Part shown: positions 45,774 through 55,497 of the stretch, one piece after another
Numbering within the stretch: position 1 is the first letter of the stretch
Layout: the number at the start of each line of letters is the position of its first letter
Source: Marinifilum sp. D737
GTDB lineage: Bacteria; Bacteroidota; Bacteroidia; Bacteroidales; Marinifilaceae
NCBI RefSeq assembly: GCF_026672275.1
Contig: NZ_JANQCD010000013.1
Coordinates: 1 to 64,000, forward strand
DNA length: 64,000 nucleotides
Direction of reading: 5' to 3'
Position numbers and translations under genes: made by a program
Notes under the pieces: model-generated
Told to the model about the DNA's origin: nothing
Seen by the model: the letters and a program-made list of their open reading frames with translations, nothing else
Database searches by the model: none

Positions 45774-46760
45774 TTATTTAGTTCTTGAAATGGTGTATTC
45801 AACCAGTTCTTGCAATGATGTATTGGCTTCCGATTCTGAAAATTCAGATAGAATTTCTAAAGATTTCTGTTTGTATTCCAGCATTTTACTTCGAGTATAG
45901 TCTATACCACCTTGCTCCTTCACAAACTGAATTAACTCATTTACTTTTTCAGTGTCTTTGTTGTACTTTCTAATGATTTTAAGAGCCCATTTGCGCTCCT
46001 TTTCAGAAACATTTCTAAGTACATATATCAATGGGAGAGTGAGCTTCTTTTCTTTGATATCATTACCTGTAGGTTTTCCAATATTGCCTTGCTTTTCGTA
46101 ATCGAACAAATCATCCTTCATTTGGAAGGCAACTCCCAGGTATTCACCAAATTTCTTTAGTTTTTCTTGCTGATCTATTGATGCACCAACCGATAAAGCA
46201 CCCAATTGAGTACACGAGGCGATTAAGCTTGCAGTTTTCTTGTAAATGATATCAAAGTAAACATCTTCAGTAATGTCTAGCTTACGCGATTTTTCAAGCT
46301 GTAAAAGTTCACCTTCACTCATTTCTCTAACAGCATCCGAAACAACTTGTAACTGATCGTATTCCTTATTTTCCAGTGCGACTAGCAATCCTTTTGAAAG
46401 CAAGAAATCACCAACCAAAACCGCAGCTTTTGATTTCCAAAGTGCATTAATAGAGAAAAAACCTCTTCTTTCGTAAGCTTCGTCAACAACATCATCATGA
46501 ATAAGTGTTGCAGTATGCAGTAATTGAGTTAATGCAGCAGCAATGTATGTGGACTCTTGAATATCACCTATTAATTTAGCACTAAGAAAGGTAAGAATGG
46601 GTCGTACTTCTTTACCTTTACGTTTAATAATATAATTATTGATAATATCCAGTAAGCGAACCTTACTCTTCATCGACTCTTTAAAGTAAGAATCGAACTG
46701 TTTCATTTCCTTCTCAATAGGAGCTTTTATAATACTAATACTGCTTTTTTTCAAACTCAT
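45774..46760 (-). CDS. Polyprenyl (octaprenyl-like) diphosphate synthase
   Basis: Builds a long isoprenoid diphosphate, probably for menaquinone side chains. 328 residues from ATG 46760; a TTG 9 bp upstream is less likely. First Asp-rich motif LIHDDVVDEAYERRG, second QMKDDLFDYE. Chain length cannot be set from motifs alone. Its stop directly abuts that of the histidine kinase. Confidence 0.92.
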   Translation of the reverse strand: MSLKKSSISIIKAPIEKEMKQFDSYFKESMKSKVRLLDIINNYIIKRKGKEVRPILTFLSAKLIGDIQESTYIAAALTQLLHTATLIHDDVVDEAYERRGFFSINALWKSKAAVLVGDFLLSKGLLVALENKEYDQLQVVSDAVREMSEGELLQLEKSRKLDITEDVYFDIIYKKTASLIASCTQLGALSVGASIDQQEKLKKFGEYLGVAFQMKDDLFDYEKQGNIGKPTGNDIKEKKLTLPLIYVLRNVSEKERKWALKIIRKYNKDTEKVNELIQFVKEQGGIDYTRSKMLEYKQKSLEILSEFSESEANTSLQELVEYTISRTK

Positions 46761-46923
46761 AGAAACCAAAGTTAATAATTTAAACTTCTCATGGAAGCCT
46801 TGCTGGATCTAAATCTTAAGATACAAATATCTCGTTTTTATTAAGACTACAAATAAATTATATACAAAACGAGAAATTTAAATATTTCGATATGATTATG
46901 GCTTTCATTCACGAATATATTTA

Positions 46924-46931
46924 TATATTTG
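46924..46931 (+). promoter_or_regulatory. Candidate -7 element for the ArsR gene
   Basis: TATATTTG fits TAnnTTTG, 32 bp before the start codon. Confidence 0.4.
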
Positions 46932-46963
46932 CATTTGATAATTTACGTGAATAATCTTAGTGT

Positions 46964-47263
46964 ATGAAAATTAAAGAATTAGAACCTGAAAAACTAGAGA
47001 TGGCGGCTAATATGCTAAAAGCAATCGCCCATCCAATGAGAATTGCAATTTTGGGTTATCTGGAAGATGGTAAGAAGCTGACGGTGACTGAAATTCATGA
47101 ATTACTAAAAATAGAACAATCTACAACTTCTCATCATTTGGGAATTTTAAAGGATAAAGGTGTTCTTTCATCAAAACGTGAGGGAAAAAACACTTATTAT
47201 TTCTTAAAGCACTGTAGTTTGAGTAATATTGTTGATTGTATCAGCAATTGCACACATGGATAA
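46964..47263 (+). CDS. ArsR-family winged-helix regulator
   Basis: 99 residues. HTH region AIAHPMRIAILGYLEDGKKL followed by EIHELLKIEQSTTSHHLGILKDKGVLSSKREGKNTYYFL. A C-terminal pair of Cys (CISNCTHG) and one in HCSLS could bind metal or sense redox. The target is unknown. Terminator downstream. Confidence 0.9.
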   Translation: MKIKELEPEKLEMAANMLKAIAHPMRIAILGYLEDGKKLTVTEIHELLKIEQSTTSHHLGILKDKGVLSSKREGKNTYYFLKHCSLSNIVDCISNCTHG

Positions 47264-47269
47264 GACTTA

Positions 47270-47293
47270 AAACCGGATAAAACCGGTTTTTTT
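47270..47293 (+). terminator. Terminator after ArsR gene
   Basis: AAACCGG/CCGGTTT stem followed by T's. Confidence 0.7.
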
Positions 47294-47305
47294 ATTATAT
47301 AAACA

Positions 47306-47755
47306 ATGACAAAGATTAGATTAACAAAAGAGTTCCGATTTGAAATGGCACATGCCTTATGGAACTACGATGGATTGTGTAAAAACATTCATGGTCATTC
47401 TTACATTTTATTTGTTACGGTAATTGGAGAGCCCATTACCGATAAGACAAATCCAAAATTGGGGATGGTAATGGATTTTGGAGAATTGAAGGGAATAGTA
47501 TCAGAGGAAGTTGTTGATCAGTTGGATCATGCATTGGTTCTTAGTAAGGATACTCCAAATATCGATCAATTAAATATCCCACAGATGTTCGATCGGTTTT
47601 TTGTAATGGATTATCAACCAACCTGTGAAAATATGATTGCAGATTTTGCAGATAGAATTAAAGCAAGACTACCAAAGGGAGTTGATCTCCATTCTTTGAA
47701 ACTGCACGAAACAGCAACTTCATTTGCAGAGTGGTATGCTTCCGACAATGAATAA
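47306..47755 (+). CDS. 6-carboxytetrahydropterin synthase / PTPS family
   Basis: 149 residues. Zinc-binding His residues are in EMAHALWNYDGLCKNIHGHSYI; the catalytic Cys is in GLCKNIHGH, and LHETATSF carries the conserved Glu. It probably makes the queuosine precursor (QueD), but PTPS paralogues with other products exist, so no symbol is assigned. Confidence 0.88.
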   Translation: MTKIRLTKEFRFEMAHALWNYDGLCKNIHGHSYILFVTVIGEPITDKTNPKLGMVMDFGELKGIVSEEVVDQLDHALVLSKDTPNIDQLNIPQMFDRFFVMDYQPTCENMIADFADRIKARLPKGVDLHSLKLHETATSFAEWYASDNE

Positions 47756-47775
47756 AACCGTAAAAATATAGGATG

Positions 47776-47804
47776 AGCCCGAAATATATATTCGGGCTTT
47801 TTTA
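47776..47804 (+). terminator. Terminator after PTPS gene
   Basis: AGCCCGAA/TTCGGGCT stem with T6. Confidence 0.85.
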
Positions 47805-47915
47805 TTGCAAATCTATCGCTAATATAACTTTCTGTGGATAGAATTTTACGTCGAACTTAACTTATTAATTTGCAATCCATCTTGTAATTATTCATTAATA
47901 ATTACTCATTGATAA

Positions 47916-47945
47916 TTGCGATAGCAGTATTATCTTGTATTTTTG
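47916..47945 (+). promoter_or_regulatory. Candidate promoter of polA
   Basis: TTG at 47916-47918 and TATTTTTG at 47938-47945 fit the -33/-7 pattern, spacer 19 bp, 30 bp before the start. Confidence 0.45.
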
Positions 47946-47974
47946 TTTGGATACATTAAATACATACAATTTTT

Positions 47975-50749
47975 ATGCACTCATCAGCTAGCAATTCTGG
48001 CAAAAAGCTATTTTTATTAGATGCTTTTGCCTTGATATACAGATCGTATTACGCATTTATAAAAAACCCAAGATTTACTTCAACAGGAATTAATTCTTCT
48101 GCCATGCTTGGATTTACCAATACCTTACTCGAAGTATTGGAAAAAGAGAAACCATCGCATATTGCGGTTGTTTTTGATCCTGTGGGACCAACTTTCCGTC
48201 ACGAGATGTTCAAAGAGTACAAAGCGCAGCGTCCGCCAATGCCTGAGGATCTTCGTAAATCCATTCCTTACATCAAAAGCATTATTCAAGGATTTAACAT
48301 TCCTGAATTGGATGTGGAAGGTTTTGAAGCAGACGATGTTATAGGAACTCTCGCAAAGAAAGCTGAAAAGCAAGGCTATACGGTTTACATGATGACTCCA
48401 GATAAGGATTACGCACAATTGGTAAGTGACAATATTTTCATGTACAAACCAAAACGATCAGGAAAAGAAGTAGAAGTTTGGGGATTGCCGGAAGTTCGTG
48501 AAAACTTTGGAGTAGAAACAGCAGATCAGATTATCGACTATTTGGGATTAATGGGAGATTCGGCCGACAACATTCCAGGTTGTCCGGGTATTGGACCGAA
48601 GACTGCACAAAAATTGATTGGATTGTATAAATCCATAGATGGACTCTATGAGAATACCGATCAGTTAAAAGGAAAGCAGAAAGAAAAAATTATAGCTTCA
48701 GAAGAGCAGGTTCGATTTTCGAGAGAACTGGCAACAATTGCATTGAATGCACCTATAGATTTCGATGAAGAGAAATTTAAGTTGATAGATTTCGACGAAT
48801 CAAAGTTGAGAGCTATTTTTAAGGAATTGGAATTTTTTACACTTGCTGAAAGAGTGTTTAAAAATCAAACCGAACTTTTCGACGCTCAGAATGAGAAATC
48901 TACGGACAGTGATTCGACAGAAGAAAAAGAAATCATTCTCAGAGATATAAATACTTTAAATTCGAAATTTTTTATACTTGATAATGAGCAAGTAAGGGGT
49001 GACTTAAAGGCGGAATTATGCATTCAAAAAGAGTTTGCATTCAGAACAATTTTGTCTGATTCCGATCCAAACACTTCAAAATTGAGAGGCATGTGCTTCT
49101 CTTTTAAGAGCGACAAGTCTTTTTTTGTTCCATTTCCGGAAAATTTAGAAGAAGCAAAAAAAATTGCTCAGGAATTCAAATATATTTTTGAAGATGAGAA
49201 AATCATCAAAATTGGTCACGATTGCAAAAAAGACATTTTAGCACTTCGTTGGTTGGGCTGTGAAGTAAAAGCTCCAATTTTCGATACCATGATTGCACAT
49301 TACCTGATTCAACCAGAATTGAAGCATGAATTCTCTTTTGTGGCCAATTCTGTTTTGAACTACAATGTAATTCAGGAAGAGGTGAAGGGGAAAGGCAAAA
49401 AAGCTCAACTGAGTTTGATGATGGAACCTGAACCAGTCAAACATGATCGGTATTGCGAAGAAGTTGTACTGGGTTTAGAGCTTAAATCGGAGCTTGAAAA
49501 GCAGATGGAGGACAATGGCCTAACCAAGTTGTTTAACGAGGTAGAAATGCCTCTAATGAGCATTTTGGCCGATATGGAGTTCAATGGAGTATCGCTTGAT
49601 GTTCCAACTTTAAATGATTACGCTAAAGTACTAAACGAAGAGGTAAATGGCATAGAGGCTGAAATCAAAGAAATGGCAGGTGTCGAATTCAATGTAGCAT
49701 CGCCAAAACAGTTGGGAGAGGTCTTGTTCGAAAAAATGGAATTGGACAGCAAAGCCAAGAAAACCAAATCTGGACAGTACTCAACTTCGGAAGCTGTACT
49801 GGCCAAACTTAAGGGCAAACACGAGATCATTCAAAAGATTCTGGATTTCAGATCGCTGAAAAAGTTGATTTCGACTTATGTGGAGGCTTTGCCAACCTAT
49901 ATTAACCAGGCATCAGGAAAAATTCATACATCATTCAATCAGGCAGAAGCCGCAACGGGGCGATTGAGTTCTACCAATCCAAACCTGCAGAACATTCCTA
50001 TTCGAACAGAGCAGGGAAGGTATATCCGTAAGGCATTTGTTCCTTCAACGGATGAGCACATATTCCTTTCTGCCGATTACTCGCAGGTAGAATTGCGTTT
50101 GATGGCACATATGAGCAAGGATCAGAATATGATTGATGCCTTTAATCATGCAGCAGATTTCCACCAGGCAACAGCTGCAAAAATCTACAAACTGCCAATT
50201 GAAGAGGTTAGCAAAGACATGCGATCTCGTGCGAAAACCGCCAATTTTGGTATCATATACGGTATTTCAGCATGGGGATTGGCAGAACGATTGGACATCT
50301 CGAGAAAAGAGGGAAAAGAGCTTAAAGATGGCTATTTTGAATCTTATCCTGAGGTAAAAGCTTTTATGGATGCCAGTATTGAGAAAGCCCGCGAGGATGA
50401 ATATGTGGAGACTTTGATGGGGCGACGCAGATATTTAAAGGATATCAATTCGAGCAATGCGATTGTACGCGGAGTGGCCGAAAGAAATGCCATTAATGCG
50501 CCAATTCAAGGTTCTGCAGCCGATGTTATCAAAATTGCAATGATCAACATCGACAAAAGAATGAAAAAGGAGGGAATGCAGTCGAAAATGATCATTCAGG
50601 TGCATGATGAATTGAACTTTGATTGCTTGAAATCTGAATTGGAACAAATGAAGGTAATCCTTCGTGAAGAAATGGAAAATGCCGTACAGCTTTCCGTACC
50701 ACTTACTGTTGATATGGGAGTAGGAGAGAACTGGTTGCAGGCACATTAA
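47975..50749 (+). CDS. polA: DNA polymerase I (proofreading site degenerate)
   Basis: 924 residues: 5'-3' exonuclease (1-300, with EADDVIGTLA and GDSADNIPGCPGIGPKTA), 3'-5' exonuclease-like domain (about 320-510) and polymerase (about 530-924, with DYSQVELRLMAH, RAKTANFGIIYG and QVHDEL). The first proofreading motif, normally F-D-T-E, reads F-R-T-I at 356-359, and the third (normally YxxxD) has Arg and Glu instead. The polymerase and 5' nuclease sites are intact. It probably lacks proofreading. Confidence 0.95.
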   Translation: MHSSASNSGKKLFLLDAFALIYRSYYAFIKNPRFTSTGINSSAMLGFTNTLLEVLEKEKPSHIAVVFDPVGPTFRHEMFKEYKAQRPPMPEDLRKSIPYIKSIIQGFNIPELDVEGFEADDVIGTLAKKAEKQGYTVYMMTPDKDYAQLVSDNIFMYKPKRSGKEVEVWGLPEVRENFGVETADQIIDYLGLMGDSADNIPGCPGIGPKTAQKLIGLYKSIDGLYENTDQLKGKQKEKIIASEEQVRFSRELATIALNAPIDFDEEKFKLIDFDESKLRAIFKELEFFTLAERVFKNQTELFDAQNEKSTDSDSTEEKEIILRDINTLNSKFFILDNEQVRGDLKAELCIQKEFAFRTILSDSDPNTSKLRGMCFSFKSDKSFFVPFPENLEEAKKIAQEFKYIFEDEKIIKIGHDCKKDILALRWLGCEVKAPIFDTMIAHYLIQPELKHEFSFVANSVLNYNVIQEEVKGKGKKAQLSLMMEPEPVKHDRYCEEVVLGLELKSELEKQMEDNGLTKLFNEVEMPLMSILADMEFNGVSLDVPTLNDYAKVLNEEVNGIEAEIKEMAGVEFNVASPKQLGEVLFEKMELDSKAKKTKSGQYSTSEAVLAKLKGKHEIIQKILDFRSLKKLISTYVEALPTYINQASGKIHTSFNQAEAATGRLSSTNPNLQNIPIRTEQGRYIRKAFVPSTDEHIFLSADYSQVELRLMAHMSKDQNMIDAFNHAADFHQATAAKIYKLPIEEVSKDMRSRAKTANFGIIYGISAWGLAERLDISRKEGKELKDGYFESYPEVKAFMDASIEKAREDEYVETLMGRRRYLKDINSSNAIVRGVAERNAINAPIQGSAADVIKIAMINIDKRMKKEGMQSKMIIQVHDELNFDCLKSELEQMKVILREEMENAVQLSVPLTVDMGVGENWLQAH

Positions 50750-50771
50750 TCATCACCAATAAAATATTTAA

Positions 50772-50813
50772 AATGCCGAATAGAGATTTGTTCTTTATTC
50801 GGCATTGTTTTTT
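50772..50813 (+). terminator. Terminator after polA
   Basis: AATGCCGAATA/TATTCGGCATT stem, then G and T6. Confidence 0.8.
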
Positions 50814-50946
50814 ATCGTATTGTAAAATAAATCTTCTGTAGCAATTTAAATAACTCAATTACCGAATTTTCTTACTCAATAGAGTAGTTTAAGAATTTAT
50901 ATACTCATTTTGATTACAAATGAATACCGATATCGATTATTAAAGA

Positions 50947-50981
50947 AAAAGCTCATTCTTTCGATGAAAGAATGAGCTTTT
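50947..50981 (-). terminator. Terminator after ctpA (bidirectional)
   Basis: A perfect 16-bp stem (AAAAGCTCATTCTTTC and its complement) with loop GAT. T's or A's on both sides let it act in both directions. Confidence 0.8.
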
Positions 50982-51040
50982 AAATATCAATTTTATTTAA
51001 GCTTCAGGCAAATTACGTAATCCTTTTGCCTTATTCCTTT

Positions 51041-52729
51041 TTACTTGTTTATCGCATGTAATCCGATGCTACCATCTAAAATACCTGCGTATTCATTATT
51101 GTTTTTAAGAACTTCGATAGCGCGAAGTAAAGTCTTATCATCGCGCAAGCTAAATTCTATGCCTCCTTTTTGGTAGTGATATCTCTTCACGATTTCGTGA
51201 GCCAGAAGCTCTTTTAATTCACCTTTGAAGCGTTGCATGTCGCGATCCAAATTAGGCGCTAATTTGGCCTCTAAAGCAGCAAATTCATCAGCCGAAATAT
51301 CAAAGTTTTTCTCTTCTTCAGCCGATTTCTTTAATGCTTTTAAAATCTCAGTACTTTCCGATTTGTAAGTGAAATCTTTACTTTCTTTCACAAACTTTAC
51401 AAATTCATTAAAAAGTTCATCGCTAACTTCAAATTCTTTGGCAGAAGCAATGCTTTCTGTTTTGTTTGCATAAAGGGTAGCAAAATCAAAGAACATAAAA
51501 TCACGTATCATATTTATACTTAAAATGCTATAAGTTTCAGGATCTATTTTTACATCAGGAAGAATCCCTCCGCCATCGTAAACCTTGCGACCATTTTTAG
51601 TATGATATTCAGTTATCAAGGAATCAGCAACTTTACCAACACTACCATCTTCGTTTCTGTTGCTGTAATCCAAAGCCTGAATACATCTTCCACTAGGGAT
51701 GTAATACTTGGCTGTAGTTACCTTTAATTTGGTGTTGTATGTAAGGTTTCGGGTAGTTTGAACCAATCCTTTACCAAATGTTCTATTACCTAATACAACG
51801 CCTCTGTCAAGGTCCTGAATTGCCCCGGAAACAATTTCCGATGCTGAAGCCGATCCTCTGTTTACCAGCACAGCAATAGGAATCTCAGAATCAACTGGTG
51901 ACTTTGTAGCTTTGTAGCTTTTGTCCCATTTCGAAACTTTCCCTTTGGTACTAACAATATCTTCACCTTTATTCACAAAAAGATTGGTAATTTCAATTGC
52001 CTGATCCAACAATCCACCTGGGTTTCCTCTTAGGTCCAATACAATCGATTTGGCATTTTGTTCTTTTAATTCCTTCAATGCATTTTTCACTTCACCTGCC
52101 GATTTGTTAGTGAATTGGTTAAGGTGAATGTATCCTATTGAGTCGGTAATCATGCCATAGTAAGGAACCGATTTAAGCTGAATTTTTTCACGAACCAACT
52201 TTTTATCCATGGTTTTCTTTACACCAGGGCGTTTGATTTTAATGGTAAGCGGCACGTTAGGTTGTCCTTTTAAAAGATTGCTAACATCATCAGTACTTTT
52301 ATCTTTAACAGAAGTTCCATTGATCTCAAGCATTACATCACCAGCACGTAAACCAGCTTTATAAGCAGGAAATCCTTCGTAAGGTTCTGCAATAATAACT
52401 TCATCTTTGTGTTTACTGATTAAAGCTCCAATTCCGGCATACTCACCAGTTGTCATCAATTTAAAATCTTCAATATCTGATTCTGAGATGTATGTGGTAT
52501 ATGGATCGAGAGTTTTTAGCATGGCATCCATACTCTTTTTTACCAAGTCACCCGGATCAATTTCATCTACGTAAAACAAGTTCAATTCTCTGAACATGGT
52601 GTAGTAGATATTCAGGTTTTTACTGATTTCAAAATTTCTCTCGTCCCTGCTGAACCCGAAAAATGCTGCACTACAAAACAGTAGAATAGCCAGCATCCAA
52701 ATGGCTCCTCTTTTTCCTCGAAGCTTCAT
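51041..52729 (-). CDS. C-terminal processing peptidase, S41 family
   Basis: 562 residues: N-terminal anchor (AIWMLAILLFCSAAFFGF), PDZ domain (about 80-175, with GIGALISK and AGLRAGDVMLEING) and S41 catalytic core with Ser in GSASASEIVSGAIQD and Lys in GNRTFGKGLVQT. It trims periplasmic proteins from their C-termini. The long C-terminal helical region (about 400-562) is common in Bacteroidota. Confidence 0.94.
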   Translation of the reverse strand: MKLRGKRGAIWMLAILLFCSAAFFGFSRDERNFEISKNLNIYYTMFRELNLFYVDEIDPGDLVKKSMDAMLKTLDPYTTYISESDIEDFKLMTTGEYAGIGALISKHKDEVIIAEPYEGFPAYKAGLRAGDVMLEINGTSVKDKSTDDVSNLLKGQPNVPLTIKIKRPGVKKTMDKKLVREKIQLKSVPYYGMITDSIGYIHLNQFTNKSAGEVKNALKELKEQNAKSIVLDLRGNPGGLLDQAIEITNLFVNKGEDIVSTKGKVSKWDKSYKATKSPVDSEIPIAVLVNRGSASASEIVSGAIQDLDRGVVLGNRTFGKGLVQTTRNLTYNTKLKVTTAKYYIPSGRCIQALDYSNRNEDGSVGKVADSLITEYHTKNGRKVYDGGGILPDVKIDPETYSILSINMIRDFMFFDFATLYANKTESIASAKEFEVSDELFNEFVKFVKESKDFTYKSESTEILKALKKSAEEEKNFDISADEFAALEAKLAPNLDRDMQRFKGELKELLAHEIVKRYHYQKGGIEFSLRDDKTLLRAIEVLKNNNEYAGILDGSIGLHAINK

Positions 52730-52995
52730 ATATTTCTTTTTTTATTGATATTTTTAATTAACCCTTGCGGAGATTTCCCTATCAAACACTAATCACTTAG
52801 CAGTATAATTTTATTAGTAGGTAATAACAAATATAGGCAATCCCGATGGAAATATAACACCTTTAACATTTCTTAACCCTATTGTATTGAATTACAATGA
52901 ATGTGCCAGAATAAACTCTAACAAGCTTACGATAAATTTACTAAATTGTTTTTTAGAACTTAAATAACCATTAATCTGGTATCTATTGCCTTTTC

Positions 52996-53238
52996 TTAAG
53001 GCACAGGATCATGACCATGTCCACCCCAGGGATGACAGGATAAAATTCTCTTGATAGCAAGATAAGATCCTTTAAAAGGCCCGTGTTTTTTTAAAGCTTG
53101 AATGGCGTAGGAAGAACAGGTAGGAGTGTACCTACAAGCAGAAGGAGTAAGGGGAGAAATAAAATACTGATAAAACTTAATCGGCAGAATCATGATGAAC
53201 AGAGCTGCCTGTTTCAGTAGGTTTAGAATGTTTTTCAT
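52996..53238 (-). CDS. yidD: Membrane protein insertion efficiency factor YidD
   Basis: 80 residues. Hallmarks: N-terminal amphipathic helix, [27 protein letters not shown] and [16 protein letters not shown]. Helps YidC-dependent insertion. Overlaps the end of rnpA by 62 bp, the conserved rnpA-yidD arrangement. Confidence 0.96.
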   Translation of the reverse strand: MKNILNLLKQAALFIMILPIKFYQYFISPLTPSACRYTPTCSSYAIQALKKHGPFKGSYLAIKRILSCHPWGGHGHDPVP

Positions 53239-53623
53239 ATTCTCTTGGAATTCGTTGCATTGCCTTTTTTAATTGCTCTTCCATATCCTTTGTTTCCATG
53301 ATTTTTTTAGGAAGATATACAACCATAAAAGCAATTTGAACTTCTTTTTTCTCTAGCTCTTCGTAAAGCTTGTGCTTATTTAAACGGTAAATTTCCCGAA
53401 TTCGTCTCTTTAAAAGATTTCTCTTAGGTGCTTGCTTAAAGTTTCTTTTCGAGACAGTTATGGCAACTTGTGCCGGATATTCGGAGTGAAGATCAGCAGC
53501 TTTCCAAACCACTCGAAAAGGATAACAGGTAAATCCGTTCCCTTCGGAAAATAGTTTGCCTATAAGAATCTTGTGAGTGAGTCTTTCAGCTTTTTCAAAA
53601 GTAAAACGTGTTTTACGTGTCAT
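53177..53623 (-). CDS. rnpA: Ribonuclease P protein component
   Basis: 148 residues from the ATG at 53623 ([15 protein letters not shown]); an upstream in-frame Met would add 16 hydrophobic residues that other RnpA proteins lack. The RNR-type motif is [14 protein letters not shown]. Processes tRNA 5' ends with RNase P RNA. rpmH is not upstream here. Confidence 0.94.
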   Translation of the reverse strand: MTRKTRFTFEKAERLTHKILIGKLFSEGNGFTCYPFRVVWKAADLHSEYPAQVAITVSKRNFKQAPKRNLLKRRIREIYRLNKHKLYEELEKKEVQIAFMVVYLPKKIMETKDMEEQLKKAMQRIPREYEKHSKPTETGSSVHHDSAD

Positions 53624-53653
53624 TCTATTCAGGATTATACTACAAAAATCGAC

Positions 53654-53688
53654 AAAAAAAGGGGAAAACAAATTCCCCTTCTTTTTTT
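53654..53688 (-). terminator. Terminator after hemD
   Basis: AAGGGGAA/TTCCCCTT stem; T7 on the minus strand, and also T's on the plus strand. Confidence 0.75.
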
Positions 53689-53702
53689 TATGTTGCTATA
53701 GA

Positions 53703-54461
53703 CTATTTGTCTTTATTGTCTTTGTTATATTTCTTGATGAATTGATCCAAAGCCATAGTCATAGATGGAGCTTGTGGCATTGGAGCCTGAATATCAAGTC
53801 TTAACTTCGCATCGTTAACTGCTTTTGAAGTAGCAGGTCCGAATGCAGCAATAATTGTATTGTTCTGCTCAAACTCCGGGAAGTTTTGTAACAAAGAAGC
53901 AATACCTGATGGGCTATAGAAAGCCAAGATGTCGTAATTTACATCCGCTAAATCAGATAAATCGCTACTTACAGTACGATACAAAATTGCTTTCGTATAC
54001 TTGATTTTGTTTTTATCAAGTAAAGCAGGGATTGATTGTTTATGAATATCTGAAAGTGGAATCAGGAATTTTTCTGATTTGTGCTTCACGATAATATCCA
54101 TTAACTCTTCAAAACGTTTTTCTCCAAAGAAGATTTTTCGTTTTCTGTAAACGATGTACTTCTGAAGATAGAATGCAGTTGATTCAGAAATACAGAAGTA
54201 TTTCATATCATCAGGAACTGTAATTCTTAATTCCTCACAAACTCTGAAAAAATGGTCAATAGCTGTTCTACTAGTAAAAATAACAGCTGTGTGATCCAAA
54301 ATATTGATTCGTTCCTGTCTAAATTCCTTGGTTGAAACACCTTCTACTTGGATGAAAGGACGAAAATCAATTTTCAAATTGTATTTTTCTGCCAAATCAA
54401 AATACGGTGACTTTTCGGTTTGGGGTTTGGGTTGCGATACCAGTATAGTCTTGATTCTCAA
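53703..54461 (-). CDS. hemD: Uroporphyrinogen-III synthase
   Basis: 252 residues with two Rossmann-like halves. AVIFTSRTAIDHFFRVCEE and ILAFYSPSGIASLLQNFPEF match the HemD pattern (TS..A and .SPSG...). HemD closes and inverts the tetrapyrrole ring. It lies next to the DUF4271 gene, a typical Bacteroidota order. The family is divergent, so function rests on pattern and context. Confidence 0.85.
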   Translation of the reverse strand: MRIKTILVSQPKPQTEKSPYFDLAEKYNLKIDFRPFIQVEGVSTKEFRQERINILDHTAVIFTSRTAIDHFFRVCEELRITVPDDMKYFCISESTAFYLQKYIVYRKRKIFFGEKRFEELMDIIVKHKSEKFLIPLSDIHKQSIPALLDKNKIKYTKAILYRTVSSDLSDLADVNYDILAFYSPSGIASLLQNFPEFEQNNTIIAAFGPATSKAVNDAKLRLDIQAPMPQAPSMTMALDQFIKKYNKDNKDK

Positions 54462-54498
54462 AACACTAGAGTTTAGTTCAACAATTCATTACACCGCC

Positions 54499-55389
54499 TT
54501 ATACCAATGATTTTAACAGTTTGTAAATCACAAGTAAGGGCAAAATTTCCAAGGCACAAAGGTACAAAATCATATAAAATATTGAAACATGTTTGCGAAA
54601 TAATATTTTAATCCCTCGAAATAGTCTGAATAAATAAAATATTAAAGCAATAACTAAACCTGCGTTTAGTAGTAAATATGCTGCAAAATCTGCTATGAAA
54701 GGTACACTTAGTGTAACAGGTAAAAGAAAAATTCCAAGATTTTTATTGTAGATAAAAACGTTGTGCAAGTATTCTTTTCCTTCTTTTACACCATCAAAAA
54801 TGTATGCCAATGTTCTTATTACAACAAATTTTCCGAAGTAAATTATCAAAAAAGCAACTAAAGTATAAAGGAAGGTAAGCAAGTTTGTTTTGATGTCAGC
54901 ATCTGTATACCAATAGTTGTAATAGAGAACAGCAAAAAATGAGGCATTAATAAAAAACAATCCATTCAAGAAAATACTTCCTCGAAGGTTTCTCATATTT
55001 TTCTCCAGAAATAAATTGCTTGAAACCTGGTAATTGATAATTGCATCAATCAGACGCTGAAGATATTTACCGAATGAAAACCGAATAATCGCCATCAGAA
55101 TCACCACAAAAAGGCTAACACCTACCATCCAATCACTTTGAGAGCTTTCAATAGGTTTTCCTTCTTTGATTAAAGGTCTTTCAATGCTATCGGTAAGAAT
55201 TGAATCTCGAAAAGGGATTTGATTAATGTGAATTGAGTCTGTTATGGTACTATCAGCAATAATTTTGGCTGTCAGATCAGTTGTATCTTTCCCATTATTT
55301 AAGCTATCCAGCTTAAAATTGACTTGAAAAGAAGAATCTTGAAATGCCGTTTTATGAACGGGAGAGACTGATGAGTTGATGAAAGCCAT
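54499..55389 (-). CDS. DUF4271 membrane protein
   Basis: 296 residues. The first about 105 residues are hydrophilic, followed by about six membrane helices (for example WMVGVSLFVVILMAIIRF and ILYLCALEILPLLVIYKLL at the end). Co-oriented with hemD, 37 bp apart. Function is unknown. Confidence 0.82.
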   Translation of the reverse strand: MAFINSSVSPVHKTAFQDSSFQVNFKLDSLNNGKDTTDLTAKIIADSTITDSIHINQIPFRDSILTDSIERPLIKEGKPIESSQSDWMVGVSLFVVILMAIIRFSFGKYLQRLIDAIINYQVSSNLFLEKNMRNLRGSIFLNGLFFINASFFAVLYYNYWYTDADIKTNLLTFLYTLVAFLIIYFGKFVVIRTLAYIFDGVKEGKEYLHNVFIYNKNLGIFLLPVTLSVPFIADFAAYLLLNAGLVIALIFYLFRLFRGIKILFRKHVSIFYMILYLCALEILPLLVIYKLLKSLV

Positions 55390-55460
55390 TATAATTCGTG
55401 TACCATTACCACTAATTAATTACAAAGATAATTTTATTTTATTGAGCGCTTGCATGAAGC

Positions 55461-55491
55461 AAAAGAAAGCCCGTAAATTTCTTACGGGCTT
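55461..55491 (-). terminator. Terminator after e(P4) phosphatase gene
   Basis: A perfect AAGCCCGTAA/TTACGGGCTT stem and T-rich tail on the minus strand. Confidence 0.85.
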
Positions 55492-55497
55492 GTGGTT

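Noticed and set aside
47833-47842. DnaA-box-like TGTGGATAG before polA
   Set aside because: A single site with a mismatch and no cluster or AT-rich unwinding region; not evidence of an origin.
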